Shown here piece by piece: positions 44,851 through 58,599 of a stretch of DNA of 64,000 nt. Made by a program: the position numbers and the translations under genes. Where the stretch lies: assembly GCF_003254395.2 (NCBI RefSeq), contig NC_037646.1:11651381-11715380 (forward strand), written 5' to 3'. This DNA is from Apis mellifera. Taxonomy: Eukaryota > Arthropoda > Insecta > Hymenoptera > Apidae. Each line of letters starts with the position of its first letter. Within the stretch, counting starts at the first letter, position 1. The notes beneath the pieces are model-generated. The model did not search any database. It saw nothing but the letters and a program-made list of their open reading frames with translations, and had not been told where the DNA came from.

Positions 44851-45341
44851 GAAGAGAGAGGCAAACGGAAAAAACGGTTTCGTTCGGGAAATTTTGGGGA
44901 TCGAATCGACAATTTCTGCGGAGGGAGGCGAGGCGCGTGTAGGCGCTGTTCGAGCGAAGGAAGAGGAGCGGAGGGAGCGCATGGGAAATTAATGCAACGC
45001 AGGGGATGCGCGTCCCATCGCTTCGGGGAATTGGTCGGACGTCGATGGACTTAGAAGTATCATCGAGAGGTAGTTTACATCGGCTAGTACCAGCGTCGCG
45101 ATTAACTTCTCCGACGCTCGAAGGCGAATCGCTTTTTAAATAGACGGCCGGCCCGATCGTGGGAAACCGTGCCAGCCATCGCGCTCGAGAGGAGAGGAGA
45201 GGAGAATGAGAGAGAGAAAGAGAGGAGAGGCGGTTTTCTCTCCCGAGAAATCGCACCGGCACGTGACACCTCGTTCTCGGTTTCGAAAGAGACGCGGATA
45301 AAAGGAGAGGATCTTTTTCTTCCTTCTTTCTTTCTTTTTTC

Positions 45342-45359
45342 TTTTTTTTTTTTTTTTTT
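45342..45359. repeat. Poly-T run of 18
   Basis: Eighteen T residues at the end of a TTTC-rich tract that starts near 45312. Confidence 0.9.
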
Positions 45360-47024
45360 ACGTTCACAGCCGCATCGATCGCGTATTAATCGCAGCTTTT
45401 TAATATACCTCCTCTCTGCGTGAAAGCTGTCGCGCTGTTTTCTAATTGACTTTCGACTTTCAACCGTTCACTTGCAATTCGAACTCCTAATTGAGATTTC
45501 TAACTTTCGATCGGTGCTCTCTCTCTCTCTCCCGTGTTCTCGAGCAGAGGAGGGAGCCACTCGTCCCACTTCCACTTCGCCTCCTCTCCACCACGCTCTA
45601 CGTTCCATCGTGAAAGGAGACGAAAGGATTAAAGGTCGTGGCTTCTTCTTCTTCTTCTTCTCCGAATCACCATCGTGTTCTCGTGCCACCCGATTTTCCA
45701 CGTGGTCCACGTGCTGCGTCCACGAACCGCGCGTGCTGCGCTCGAGCGAGCTGGGAGCAGAGAAAGAAAGCGGAGCGGAAGAGGGAGGGGAAGGGAGAGA
45801 GGCAAGTTTCACCCCGTTGGTCGGATATCATCCAGGCTGGCGATATCCCGAATGTTTTGACAGGGGGTGGTCGGTCGCGTGGCGTAAAAACATCGCCTCG
45901 GTTCCTTTATCGGCGCCGATATTAACCGGCCGACCCCCCCGGCGGCCACGTGATCCTTCCTCCCCCCTCCCCTCCCTCCCCATTGTTCGCATTGTTGCGG
46001 CTCGAGAGAGCAATGATACGGGCCATTGTTCGCCCGTGATTTTATTTCTCCACTCGCGATAATCTAATTGAAATTAATTCCCTCCTCGCGATGTCGAGGG
46101 TTTTCGAGAGGAGAGAGAGGGAAAAAAAAGAAAGAAAGGAGAAGTGGGAAGGAAGGATATTTCGAGGAACATTTCGAGTGAGAATATGTTTTTTTTTTTT
46201 AATGAGAGATCGAAGAGAGAGAGAGAGAGATCAAAGAGAAAGTAACGACGATTATTCGAAGATAACCGGTGATATATTGTTCGAATTATCATTCTTCAAA
46301 TATTTTACTTAAATAATACTCGAGGCTGCAAATTACACGCTATACATATTTTTCTTTCTCTCCTCTCGAGCGTCTCAACCGATAACGCCAACCGATATTT
46401 TTTTATCGATCGATCGATTAAAGATATCGGTCGAAGAATTTCTCTCCCACGAGAAACTCCTAGTAAATTCGGATCCTCTTGCAACTCTTCCCCATCCGTC
46501 TGATCTGTCGCGTCGTTATACAATTTCTTTCTTCTTTTCTCAACGGCCCCTCCATTTCTCCCTTCTTCTCTTCTCGAAGAGAAGAAAAGAGGGGAGGGGA
46601 AAAAAAAAGAAGAAGAGAAGACAGAACAAACACGCGTCGCGATTTATTATCGGGCATCCACCGATCCGATCGATAATAATAAGGCGCCGCTCGAACGAAA
46701 AACATCCGATTTTTGCGTCTGCCGATTTCCCACGCGCAAAGTTCCTTGCCTTCTCCCTCTCGATCCCCCGCGATCATTCATTTTATTCGAAACGTTCTCT
46801 ATGTAGAAAAAAATATCGCGCGCCTCGAAAATTATCGATCGATAATTAACGATCGGATCGGTAAGAGAAAGGGAGAGAGAAAACAGAGAAGAGGAAAAGG
46901 AGGAGGGAACTTGACCAGGCGGAAGTTCGTTAATAATTCGGCCCCCGCGCGCTCTCCTCCCGGCCAAGTCTTTTCGAAGCGAGGAGGGGGAGGAGGAGGC
47001 GAAAGGGGCCAGCCGGCTCGTGGA

Positions 47025-47061
47025 AGCTCAGGCTCAGGCAAGCAGGCTCAGGCTCAGGCTC
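47025..47061. repeat. GGCTCA hexanucleotide repeat
   Basis: Five GGCTCA or near-GGCTCA units (AGCTCAGGCTCAGGCA, then GCAGGCTCAGGCTCAGG), with one interruption. It lies in a GC-rich stretch where a frame across the repeat would encode alternating Gln/Ala or Ser/Gly residues. No flanking exon is supported. Confidence 0.85.
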
Positions 47062-47352
47062 GGAACTCGCCTGGTTCTTGACGAAAGCTAGACCGAGGGA
47101 GGAGAGGGGAGAAGCGAGGAAGGGATGCGGGGGGATAGTTGGAGCGCATGCCACGGGGGTTGAAGTCTGTTTGCTCATGAAATATGCAGGCATGCGCCCT
47201 CCATAACTGCTCGAAAGCACTGAAACTTGCGTGCAGCTCGGCCGGGCCACGGGATTTTCTGTCCCTTCCAACGTTTACCAAAGCGCACCGTTTACGCCGA
47301 TGGGAAGAACACGCGTTCTTATCGACTCCGGCCATCGACTCGTCGTATTATA

Positions 47353-47372
47353 ATATATATATATATATATAT
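47353..47372. repeat. (AT)n microsatellite
   Basis: Twenty bases of AT dinucleotides. A second block of 22 bases lies at 48370-48391. Confidence 0.9.
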
Positions 47373-48967
47373 GTATCTCATTTTGCCATTTACTTTCTTC
47401 CTTTCCTTTCGTTCCGTTTATTATTTACCTTCCCTCGAGAAAAAAAAAAGAAGGAAAAATCGTGACGAGGAAAGGGAAGGAGAGAAGAAAAGTGAAAGGT
47501 AAGGGAGGAGAGGAGGAAAAAGTAGGCATTAAACGGCGGGTTTCCTCGGCTCGGGTTTGGTTTTGTACCGATCGAATCGAGCCGCGAATCAGTTGGACAT
47601 ATGGCGGGAGAGCGTGCAGCTTGCGTGGGCGTAGCGTGTCAAGCGTTTTTACGAGCCGCACGAAAGCTCGTCACGTCGGTCGCCACAGCGTGTGTATCCG
47701 ACCAGTCACGGCCGGATTATTTAACCCCGAGGAGAGCATATGTCGCCTTCCCTCCCCTCGCCTGGCCGCCTCCTTTTATCGCAATTAACCCCCGTTTCGA
47801 AATCAAGCCCCGTCGATAACGATCGCGTATATAAAAACCCGTTTTATTCGCCCACGTTTCTCCCATTCCTCGCACGACAGGTTCACCTCTCCCTTCCCCT
47901 CCCGCCACCTCTTCCTCCCGTTTCTCGACTTCGACCGACAGTCGAGTCGAGAGATTTTCTTTCCTCAAAAAAATCCTACGAGCCAATCCTGAGAAACGTT
48001 TCGAAAGATTGGAGGATTCGTTCTGAATCTGTGAGCGAAGAGAGAGAAAGTGTTTTAAGCGGAATGCGTGTACGAGTGTGTTGCAGGGTGAAACAACCGG
48101 GAGGGTTGACACTGAGACTGAAAAAGTCAGCGTCGGGCAAACTGCTGCTTCCCCTTTTTTGCTCTCGCCTTCTTCTTCTTCTTCTTCGCCCCCTCTCCTT
48201 CGCAGGACATTTGCGATTTTAAATTAACGCGAAAATATAAATCGATCGATCGAAAATTGTTGGATAAGCATAAACGTACGATGAACGACGCGTCGATTAT
48301 CGATTAGACTTTTATTATCGAACAATGCAATACTCGGTGATTCGTCCAAAAAGAAAAAAAATGGAAAAGTATATATATATATATATATATACACGCTTGC
48401 GTCGAGCGAAAGATTTAATTTTTCTTCCTTTCTTCCCTCTCCTCCTTTTTTCCTTCCCGAAACGGCGAATTGATTAAACGGCGATTTAACGAGATAAAAT
48501 TATGTTCTATTTCTAATTCGTACAGCGGACTTTTGACTTGGATGGCACGCAGAAAATTCAGATTCGATTCGAACCGATGGGTTGGCCGATCGGACACGGC
48601 CTTTGTCGCCCACGGATGAACGATCGGACTGATCTTCTTCGGTGCGGTGCGTCGTAAAAAATTCATTACTTGGCCGGAAAATCGATCGTAAACCCGTGTA
48701 ATTGCCTGCCCTCTGGATCTCGTGAACTTTGCCTCGTGGCTCCGCTTCGTTCGCGATGGAAAACGCGAAAGAAATCCGTCCATTATCCGTCCTTATCGAT
48801 ATCTCCTCCGCGATTATCCCTCTTCATTTCCCCCTTCTTCCTTTTCTCACCCGAATTTCGACCCAAAATTCCAGAAACTTCGAGAAGCATTTTATCAGCA
48901 AAATATTTGCTAATAATACCGCGAATATAGCGTAGGGGGAGGGGATGGGTAATACCGTGAAAATCCG

Positions 48968-49073
48968 ATTTGTTTGTACGATTTAAATTTGTTTGTTTAC
49001 ATTCCCCCCCTCCTTTGTTTATTTACTATCCCAGTTTGTTTGTTTGTATTTCCAATTTGTTTATTTACATTCC
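48968..49073. repeat. Short array J of TTTGTTTRTTTAC-like units
   Basis: About five imperfect units of roughly 18-27 bp: TTTGTTTGTACG, TTTGTTTGTTTACATTCC, TTTGTTTATTTACTATCCC, TTTGTTTGTTTGTATTTCC and TTTGTTTATTTACATTCC. Each contains one or two forkhead-like cores (TGTTTAC, TGTTTAT, TATTTAC, TGTTTGT), so the array is a dense homotypic cluster of that motif. A short TA run follows at 49075-49095. Confidence 0.8.
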
Positions 49074-51784
49074 ATATATATACATATATATATATTAGAT
49101 GTACGCACCATGTATGATAAAGAGAGCACTTATCGTCGTGGCGCGACGAGATTAGAGGAGAGGAGAAATTTTCCGATCGCTGGTTGGAAAAATGAGAAAG
49201 GAGAAAAGGCGTGAGAGGCAACGGATGGCAACGCACGGCAACGAAACGGTCGAAGAGAGCAAGGATACAAAAGAGAGGATACGTAGAGAGAGGAGAGATG
49301 GGCTCCGAACGAACCAAGCTCATCCTTCACGGAGAAGATTTAATTACGGGGCCATTCAACGCCTCGTAAAAGCCGACTTTCTAGAAACCGAACGTTCCAC
49401 ACCGCTCCCCCCCGCCCCGCTTAAAAATCTTACTCGTACCACTTACGCTCGTATCGCCGCGGATCTCCGCGTCTCCGAATCCTCGAGTCGTTTTTTTAAA
49501 GGAAAAGAGGAGAGAGAGAGAGAATCTTGGAATGGAAAATATTTCATTCTCCATTCTTATTCTTTTCTTCGTTTATTTCTCTCTCTTTCTTTTCTTTCGC
49601 CATTCTCTCGTCGACACATCGTCTCCAATAGCGGATTTAAATAAAATTTCTTCAAGACCAGTTCTAATTTGACGGCCTCGTATAGGCCGCGATTCTTCTC
49701 GCGGAGGGAACGACCGGGGTGGCACAAATCGCGGAACACATTGCAAAATTAACAATTTGTCCCGCATCGGTACATTCGAAACAGTATGCATCCTCGATGC
49801 CGACAAAGGCGAATCATCGATCGAATCTTTTTTTCGTTATTCCCGCACGATTTTTATTGACCCCTCGTAATCGAGACGAGGAGAGAGGGGGAGGAGGATA
49901 GTAGACATCGGCCGGCTACGCTTTCTCACGTCCACATTTTTCCTCCTCCTCCTCCTGCTGTTCTTCTTCTTCCACCTGGAGAAGAGGTGGAGAAACACGC
50001 TTGTTGACTCTTTTGGTTCGCGCGAGACGATAAGACGTGCACGTCTTAACGAGCAGATAACTATTTTCCCGGAAAAATTGCATGGCACCGCCGGGCCCGT
50101 CTCGATGATTCATCCACATCTCCAACACCTCTCGATACCAAAACCTTCTTCTCCTCTCCAATTCCTAAATATTATGATCGTTCTCCATCTTCCAAATATC
50201 CACTCGTCGATTGCCTCGAATCGATTTCGAACGAGACGATTGCAAAAGAATTGGAAAAGCGTCTCTCTCGTAATGGGGGAATTAAGAAAGCGAGAGATCG
50301 AGCCGATTCTCCGGAGATAATGACAGGGGAGGGGAGGAGGAGAGGCGCGTTCATTTAAGAATTTGCCTCGTTAGTCAGATCATGTCCACCTCGTTGGGCG
50401 GCCAGGTTGATACAATTAATTAAGCAGCCCGTCGCCGGATGTTGCAGCCTTTGCTAAATCTGATTAGAAGCGACGGGGAAACCGATTCTCTCGCTCTTTC
50501 TCGGTTCCACTCGGGCGGATGTCGTTTCTTCCGGATATCGGTGCCCATTAACGTCGCGATTACCGATGGAGAAGGATACTTTTTTTTAATTTTTATTGAA
50601 TTCGTTCGAGGGAGAATAAGAAAAGAACGGAATTATTACGATACGAGGTTCGACGATTCGAAATTTTTTCCTTTTAGTACCTCGGTCTCCTTGTTTTAGA
50701 TAACGATTAAACGAGCCGAGTGACTTTTGACACGTAGGAGCGTGTAAATGATGTAAGTGCAGGAGAACGGAGATTTCTAGGATAAATAAGAAAAAATACG
50801 CTAATTTGTTTAGCCAATTATCGCAACTTTAGTTCCTTCTAAAAGGTAAGATAAATTATAGTACGCTGTTACGCCGTTTAACGTTTAATTTGGCGTGAAA
50901 TTTATATATATATACCTTTTCCTGTAGAGAGAGAGAGAAAAAGAAGAAGAAGAAGGAGAAGAAGAAGTGAAAGAAAAAAAGATTCTTCCTCCTCCGAGCT
51001 TTTTTATTTTTTTTACACGATCGATAGAGGAGGAAATCGGGTATCATAATCGCGGCGGACACCAGCCTGGGTGTCTGGGAGGATCGGGATCGATCGCGAT
51101 AGGAAATGGTCGGATGGAGGCGCGGACGATTATGTCGGGGCAAAAAGTATATACTTTATCAGGTGTGTAAACAGTGGCGTAGCTCGACAGAAAATTATGG
51201 CGGGCCGCTCGGCGTTGCACGCTCGCCGCTTCGGCTCCGCTTCGGCCTTAAACAGAGTTGTAAATTAATGCAGCAACCATGAGCGAACGAGCGCCCCGTT
51301 GCCCCGTCGCTATTAATCACCACCAACTTAATTACAGTCACGCGCACCCCGCCTCATTGTTCCACCCGTCCTCCGAAAAACGCGTCTCGTCAAATTGCAC
51401 GTTTAAATCGCTCGATCGCCCCTCCCCCTCCCCCTCCGTTCCTCACCGCGATCGATATTTTTTTCACTTCGATTCCGTCCCGTCGAGTTAATCGAAACTG
51501 CGTTTGTCGCGTTTAATATCCGATCGATTCGACGTTTCTCTTCGATTTTCGCTTCGATTCTTTCGAACGATGGAATACGAGTCATCTAATATTCTAAGAA
51601 CGTTTTTCAAAAAAAAAATGGGATTTCGGTAATTTTTAATAATATTCCGTTTGACGAAGAATTGTTTCTCGTTTCGTTCAATCTCTCGAAAAAATCGCGA
51701 TGATTTGGAATTTTTTTTTCTTCCACTTGGAACATTATCTACGAGTATATTCTTTCCATATTTACGCCGATGCTCGTTTCCTCG

Positions 51785-51839
<55 letters not shown>

Positions 51840-54651
51840 ATTTTTTTCTCTTCGCAAGAGTCGCACGAACGTTTCTTCTCTTCGGCCGTGTATCTTATCG
51901 TCGATGGAACGTAGTCGAGCGTTATCAGCCAATGTATTTATGGGGTGGGATATGCGTAGCTGAAAAGATTGGATAGATATCAGTGTCGGTAAGGCTGGCT
52001 ACGTTTTTAGAGAAACGAGAGTGCGTGGGATAAGTAGAATTTTATTACGGTTTCTTCGGGGCGTATGCGATTCGAATCGCTTTTTACGCCAACAGATTGT
52101 TCGGCTAGAAAGTTAGCCAATCCTCTTCTCGTTCGTTGGCCCGTCGTTCGAGATTCTCCCTTCGCGAAACGAGATGAACGATTTCGTACGGGTCAACGGG
52201 AGGAAGGGAAATAAAAGAAAAAAAAATCTATGTAAATATTTCATTGGCTAATCTAACGTAAATACGAATAAAAAAAATGAGAAGAAGAGGAAGAAGAAAA
52301 ATATCTAAATACCTCGTCTCGTTTCTTCTATCTTTTCCTCCTATCTAGAAATCTGACAAAATGGAAATTACAACGCCTCTTAAATTAATCATTTTCAACG
52401 TATAAATAATCTTAATGATACCGTCTCTTAGGAAAGATAAGGGAATTCGTGAACGGCGAGAGAGAATAAAACTTGCTCCTAGGCGAGGTGGAACAAAAAC
52501 GCGAATCCAAAGAAATCGTCCATCTATTTATCGACCGATCCTCTCTACCTTTACTCGAGAAATTCATGGCCGATTCATCGATCACGCGCTCGCCGCGTCG
52601 AGAAAGACACGCGGTTTGCACAAGTGTTCCGCGTCACGTTAATTGTCCCTCCTCCCTCCTCCTCTCCACCCCTCCTCCTCCTTCTCGGCCCAGGAACGGA
52701 TGTTAATAAATTTCGTATTCTCACCGCTTGAACGAGCATCCACATTCCCCTTTAAAACACAAACTCACTCTTTCTCTCTCTCTCTCTTTGGAAGAGTTTC
52801 CCTAATTAAACTTAATCTCGAATCACTTATCATCGCTTGACGTGTAATCGAATACACGAGACGAAATCGTGAAACCTCGCTTCGTAATTGCGTAAATTGG
52901 GTGATCGATCCCCCCCTTCGAGTCGAAGGAAAGGAAAGAAAGAAAATAAAGGAAAACAAAATTCTCTCCCTTCTTCGCCTCTTCTAAACAGGCATTCGAG
53001 TATTTGCCAAGGGAAGGAGTGGAGAAAGGAGGAGGAGGAATTGGTGGAAAGGAAGAATTTGGTTGAAATCACGTTTCCGGAACGGCGGCCAGGGACGCGT
53101 TCCACGATTTCCGAATGTTTCCTCGGAAATTCTCGCCTCGCTTCCTGGATTCGACACGGTCCCGCTCGTTTGTACATATCGCCGCGCCTCCCTTTGTCCG
53201 TCCATTGGGCCGGGGGTGGCGGATTTGCACGCGCCCCCTGATTCGCGCTCTCCCCGTTTCATCCAAGCTCCCTTTATATCTCCTATTTCGTTCCCAGGAT
53301 TTTCACAATTTTTTCCAATCCAACCCGATCCTTTCCTCCCCTTTCCCTATCCTCTCTATCCGTCGATTAACGTACAGCGTCAACTGACTGCACGACCCAT
53401 CCGTTGTAATTTATCGGACCGAGGATGGGATGAAAATGTTTTGGATTCGAAAGGAAATGGAAAGGAGAGAGAGAAAGGGAGAGAATTCGGGTGAAAGGAA
53501 AAACTTCTTCGTCCCCGAGTTTAGCCAAATATTATTTCTGATCGATCTGAAAACGATTGCAACGTGTTCGTAACGTGGCAGTCACGTAAGAGCGTTATTA
53601 TCGCAACGCAATGTAGGTCGGACGCAAACAGACCGCTTTTTCTCCTTTTTTTTCTTTTTTCTCTCCCTTTCCCTCTCTCCATCGATTAATTATCGGTGAA
53701 AACTGTTCCCGCGGTATCTCGCGACGATTAGCCGTAAGATGATGTACTCTTTTTTATCTGAAGGGGGTCGAGGACCCATTATCGGCCGCCGCCTATGCAA
53801 CCGCTTGTAAATATGTTTCGCGACTCTTTTTCGATCCCCAATATCTATTTTGTTGAATTAGTTTCGGGGATATTTTTCCAAGGGAACGAGGACACGTTTC
53901 GCTTACTCGATTATGTAAAAAAAAACAGAAAGGAAGAGAAGTCTCATCTTGGGAAGTGTTTGTTTCGTTCGCTGGCCGAGAAAAAGAAGTAAAAAAAAAA
54001 AAAGGAGAAAAATTGACAAACGACGATAGACGAGACAGGTGGATTTATTCCGACTACGCGCGAGAATCGAACACGAACACGCGTACACACACATACGCGC
54101 GTAGACGCGCGTGCACGGTTTTGTTTGCTTGTCGTTAGCATGGACATACTTTTCGGTGTAACGTTGCAGGGAGACGCGCGCTTCGAAACGATAGATCGAT
54201 AAGTGTTTCGTTAAATTCGGGACGGATTACGGACGGGGAACGAGGAGGGGAGGATTGGAACCGTTTATTAAACCGCGTATCGCGTGTCAAGAATATAACA
54301 CTCGACTCGATATATAAACGACGGATCAAATATTATTCAAAATAATATATGTCCTCGTCGATAGGCCAAGAACTCGAAATAAATAGGTCGTCGAAATTAT
54401 CGTTTCTCGAATAGTAATCGATAATCGTCCGATCCCCTTCGCTTACTTAACGCCTACTTATTTTTTTCCACGCGTAACTCGTAAACCGATTCGACCGCCT
54501 CGAACTCGCGATCCTCTTCGTCCGCCGAGCCGATACTTTGCTACTAAAAAGCGGGGAGGGAGGCGCGCGTAAACAGGACGCCGTAGGAGCGAACTGGGAT
54601 GAAAGAACGGAGGGGAGAGTGGCCGGTTTTTAGGGTTAATAAGCGAGCAAT
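49074..54651. other. Unique DNA without a supported gene
   Basis: The parts at 50340-50570 and 51040-51330 are free of simple repeats, CpG-rich and texturally enhancer-like. The second contains GACACCAGCCTGGGTGTC, a short imperfect hairpin. Purine runs occur at 50926-50966. Frames of up to 150 codons overlap on both strands (49192-49644, 53063-53494) without recognisable domains. Confidence 0.45.
51789..51840. repeat. (TA)n grading into (GTAT)n microsatellite
   Basis: Thirty-nine bases of TA dinucleotides followed by three GTAT units. It is likely to be length-polymorphic. Confidence 0.95.
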
Positions 54652-54672
54652 GGGAGTGGGAGGGGGCGAGGG
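54652..54672 (+). other. Possible G-quadruplex
   Basis: GGG, GGG, GGGGG and GGG with loops AGT, A and CGA give a textbook four-run motif on the plus strand. Further G-runs follow to 54686. A CpG-rich, low-repeat stretch (54540-54730) surrounds it. Confidence 0.5.
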
Positions 54673-56396
54673 AGGAGAGGGGGGGCGTCGCTAATTAGTC
54701 GCGCAACGGGTCGCGCAAAATTTGCCAGAGAAATCTGAATGAACGTGCCTTGAATCGTGCTACGCGGTTAATACAAATGTGTATTACCGAGCAAATAAAT
54801 AAATATTTGGTCATGAGCGGAGCAACTCAAATATGTTCAAGCAATGTCAGCAGCATCTCTGTCGACGCTCTCTTTCTCCCTCTCTTTTCTCCTCCTCCTC
54901 CTCCTCCTCCTCCTCTTCCTCCAACGCCGCACGTGTGCGTGTGTGCATACGTACGCGCACGCATCCGCGTACGAAGCGGAACGGACGGGAGAAAAGAGAA
55001 AAGGAAACGCAGCCACGCACGAAACAAAGGGTGTTAGTCGCCTCGCTCGACGACGACGATTCTTTCCAACTTTTCTCTCTCGCCTAACTCTTTCCCCTCC
55101 CCTCGTTTGTTCTCGCGATATTTCCGTCTCATTCTCTCTTTCATCTCTCTCGTCCTTTCCTATATATATATATACTCGATCGCAATTTAACGATCGATTT
55201 AATTCATCCACTCACCGTGCAACGATTTCCACTTTAACGGATGCGATTCTCGAAGCGAGAACATCGAAATTATAATTATCGTTCGATTCTTTTTCGCTCC
55301 TAACCTCCTCCGCCGTGTCCTCTCCCACTGTTTGCGCGTTCCTACGTGTGCGTCTGCCATTATACACCATCGTTATACGCGTGCAGAGCACGCACGCAGC
55401 ACACACGTGTACACACCATACACACACACAGAGAGGAGAAGCGAAGTACGCGTATCCGTATCCACGTAGGACGGCAGGCGATAGCGTTCGGGTACAATAT
55501 GTACTCAGTCTACCCCACAGTTGACTCTTGGTATTTGATTCTTGAATCATTTTGTGTACGAGAGGAGTGGTTAATCGTAGGTTAAATATTTTGGTCGCTC
55601 GATGCGCGCCCTGACGACGTCGTCCAACGCCACCTAGTCCAACGGACGCCAACCGACGAATTTCGACTTTACGCTCCGTTCTTCCCTCTCCCCTCCCCTC
55701 CCTTCCCGCCTCCCGATTCAAAATTCGCACTCGTTGCCTCCGCAACGTTATCGCTGCGCGGAGAGGACAGAGACGGTTGATGCAATCGGTCGTCGATCGA
55801 TCGATTAATTATTATTTTCTTTCCTTCGTTCCATTCGATTGTTCGATCGAAGAATACGCGAGAGAGTTTTGAAATTAGTTATTAGAGTTTGAAATTTATA
55901 TCCATTTAATATTGGATACACAACACAGGATGTTTAAAGATTGTATTTTTTCAAGGGTGTTTGACGCGTTATTATTGATAAATAATATCCATCCTACTGT
56001 TTTCCCAACTTTAATATTTTACTTATAGAACTTTAATATTTGTTATATTTCTTTGATAAATATTTGATCGAGAATTATAAGGTTATATATTGCATATATT
56101 TTTCTTTCCTTTTTTTTTCCTTCTCGCGTTTCGCGAAACGTGTGTAATTTTAAAATTATTTCGCAATTGGCAAAAGAGGTTTGATCTTCTTGACTTATCG
56201 AGGAACGGAAGTGGGGAGGTATTCGGCGGTGTTCAGGATTATTCTCGGATTGTTTCTTCCTTCAAACACGGATGTCAATACTCGTTCCTTATTGACACTT
56301 CAAACTCGAATCTTAAACGTTTAAATATTTAATCGTACACTTAATATGTTATAATATTTGTCGTGCATTTAATCGCGAGTCTCTCTTTTCCTTCGT

Positions 56397-56401
<5 letters not shown>

Positions 56402-56451
<50 letters not shown>

Positions 56452-56454
56452 TAT
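56402..56454. repeat. Long (TA)n microsatellite
   Basis: About 41 uninterrupted bases of TA dinucleotides followed by two short TTATATA variants. It is the longest dinucleotide tract in the window. Confidence 0.95.
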
Positions 56455-58215
56455 AATCTCTGCCTGTTTTTCTTAAATATTTATTTACCGAATTAACGAA
56501 TACACGGTTCACAGCTGGCACAATTATTAAAATCGAGATTGAAATTTTTTTCGAAAAACTTGCGATCCCTTGCGTCCAACGCAAAGGATTGAACGAAGAA
56601 GAAAAAAAACTTACTTACCGTGGCGGGAAGAGATAGGAACGAAAAAAAAGAAAAAGAAAAGAAAAGAAACGAGAAATGGAAATCTTGGTTTTGTTTGCAA
56701 CGAGCAAAGTTATCGTGGAAACACAATTTTGCTATAATTAATCTTCGATATCTCGTTTCGAGATTACGCCATTTCGTTTTTAAACAGATATGTAAAACAT
56801 ACAAATGTACGAAACACTTTATCTCCTTAGGTAAAGAACGATTATGCAGGGACTTGTATCTAATCGCTCGTTGCTGTTTGTTAAAAACGGAAGGTCATCC
56901 TTTAAATAAAGATACTCGTTGTTTTATGCTTCGATCGCGCTCTTTGAGCCAATCTTCGTCGGAGTGATTCGAGGGAATTTAATCACTCGCGAACAAAATT
57001 TAATTTATCGTTCGAAAATAATATAATCGGAAATAATTATCACGCTTAAAAAGAGGATCGACAAACAGCTACATTAATTCCTTTAACCTTTTCTCAACCA
57101 CCAAAGCCAAGTCTGCTCTATATCTTGTTTTCTTCTACACATCTGGACCGGAATATATCCTTCATTTTTACCCATTAATCGTTAGTTTAGACGAAAAGAT
57201 AAACAGTTAGGCGAAAAATGAAGGTGTACCACTTTTCCAATAAATCGTTCCATCGATGGATTTCGAGCAAGGGTTGCTACGACTCGCGATCGAGATTCTC
57301 CCGATTCCAGAGCATATTTAGAGAGGCCTCCATTCTATTTGTTGGCTTTAAAAACATCCCTCCCTCCCCTTGGTAAGCCGCATTATTTCGCCCCTTGAAT
57401 GTCGAGGCATTAGGAAAATACCGATACACCCTACTTTCCTCCCCTCCACGTTCGTTTATCAAATTTTCCAATCCTTTCCACGATTTCGCGAGTTCGATTC
57501 GAGAGAAAATTGGAATCTTTCGTCGAAAACGAAAGATTTTCTCGTCTCGTAAAATGGCGGCGTGTCCTCCATGTCGGTCCGCTCGATCGGCAACGAGCAA
57601 ACGACAGTCCTGTCCCGAGGGAGAGGACTGTCGAGGGGGAGAGCCGATAGAGGGTGGCGGTGATAACTGAACTGAAGGGGGGAGGGGGTGGACTCGAGTG
57701 GCCGAGAAACGAGAGAATCGGAGAAAAAAAGAGGAAGAAGAAGAAGAAAGGAGAAAGAGAGGGGGAGAAAAAGAGGAAAAAAAGGGAACCACCTACGGAG
57801 AGTCCGACAAAGAGCTCGGCCACTTGTCCATCTCGTGGATCTACGCAAATAGACGCCCACCGAGCCGGCTTTTAACGTTCCCCCCGTGTCTCGTCGTCGT
57901 CGTCGTCATCGTCGTCTCTTCTCTTCTCTTCTCTTCGCTCTTCGTGTGTCCCCGACACACCTGCCTTGGCCTCCTTTCCACCGCGTTTCGCCGCGTCTCT
58001 CCAATACGATACCTCTAACGAGACGCGTGGGCGTCGAGAACGACGGGTAAAAATAAGAACGGACACGAATGGATGGATGGATTCAGACGTTAATAAGGAA
58101 TAAGGATTGAATTAAGCATTTAAATTTAGAATAATTTTCTTGCCTTCGTTTAAATTTTTCGAATAAAAAGAAGGAAGGAGGGCTGCTTCGAAGTGGAAAA
58201 ACTCGAGTGGAAAAG

Positions 58216-58218
<3 letters not shown>

Positions 58219-58246
<28 letters not shown>
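58219..58246. repeat. (GA)n microsatellite
   Basis: About 28 bases of AG dinucleotides. On the minus strand this produces the Ser/Leu run in overlapping frames at 58083-58831. Confidence 0.95.
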
Positions 58247-58251
<5 letters not shown>

Positions 58252-58599
58252 TTGATTGGTTTGTTTGCAAAGAACACACGAAGGCGAATACACGAAGTCG
58301 GGCGAAGAAGGGAAAGAGAAGGGAACAAGCCGGCGGAACGCAGCGTGCTAATATTGGCGCGGAAATTACGTAAAACAAAGGAAGCGTGCCGGAACTCCGC
58401 GCCTCTCGACAAATCGGCCGATCGATCTTCCAAGAGAAAGCCCGTCCCGTCTCGTGCCGATCCTCGCCTCGACCTCGAAAAATCTCGCGATAACTCGCGC
58501 AACTCAACGACGCCTTTGACAACAACCCTCGTTTCCATCGATCGGCGAGACCACCAACTTCCGTAACAACCCTCCTCGAAGAGGAGGAGGAGGAGGAGA

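Larger units (their letters stand above)
44851..48960. other. Unique CpG-rich DNA without a supported gene
   Basis: Long overlapping frames on both strands (for example 45472-46062 plus and 44837-45367 minus) run through CT/GA tracts and have no domain. The sequence at 48085, TGTTGCAG followed by GGTGAAACAACCGGG, resembles an acceptor with an open frame behind it. The frame then enters a CTT repeat and no donor follows. Microsatellites are listed separately. Confidence 0.45.
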
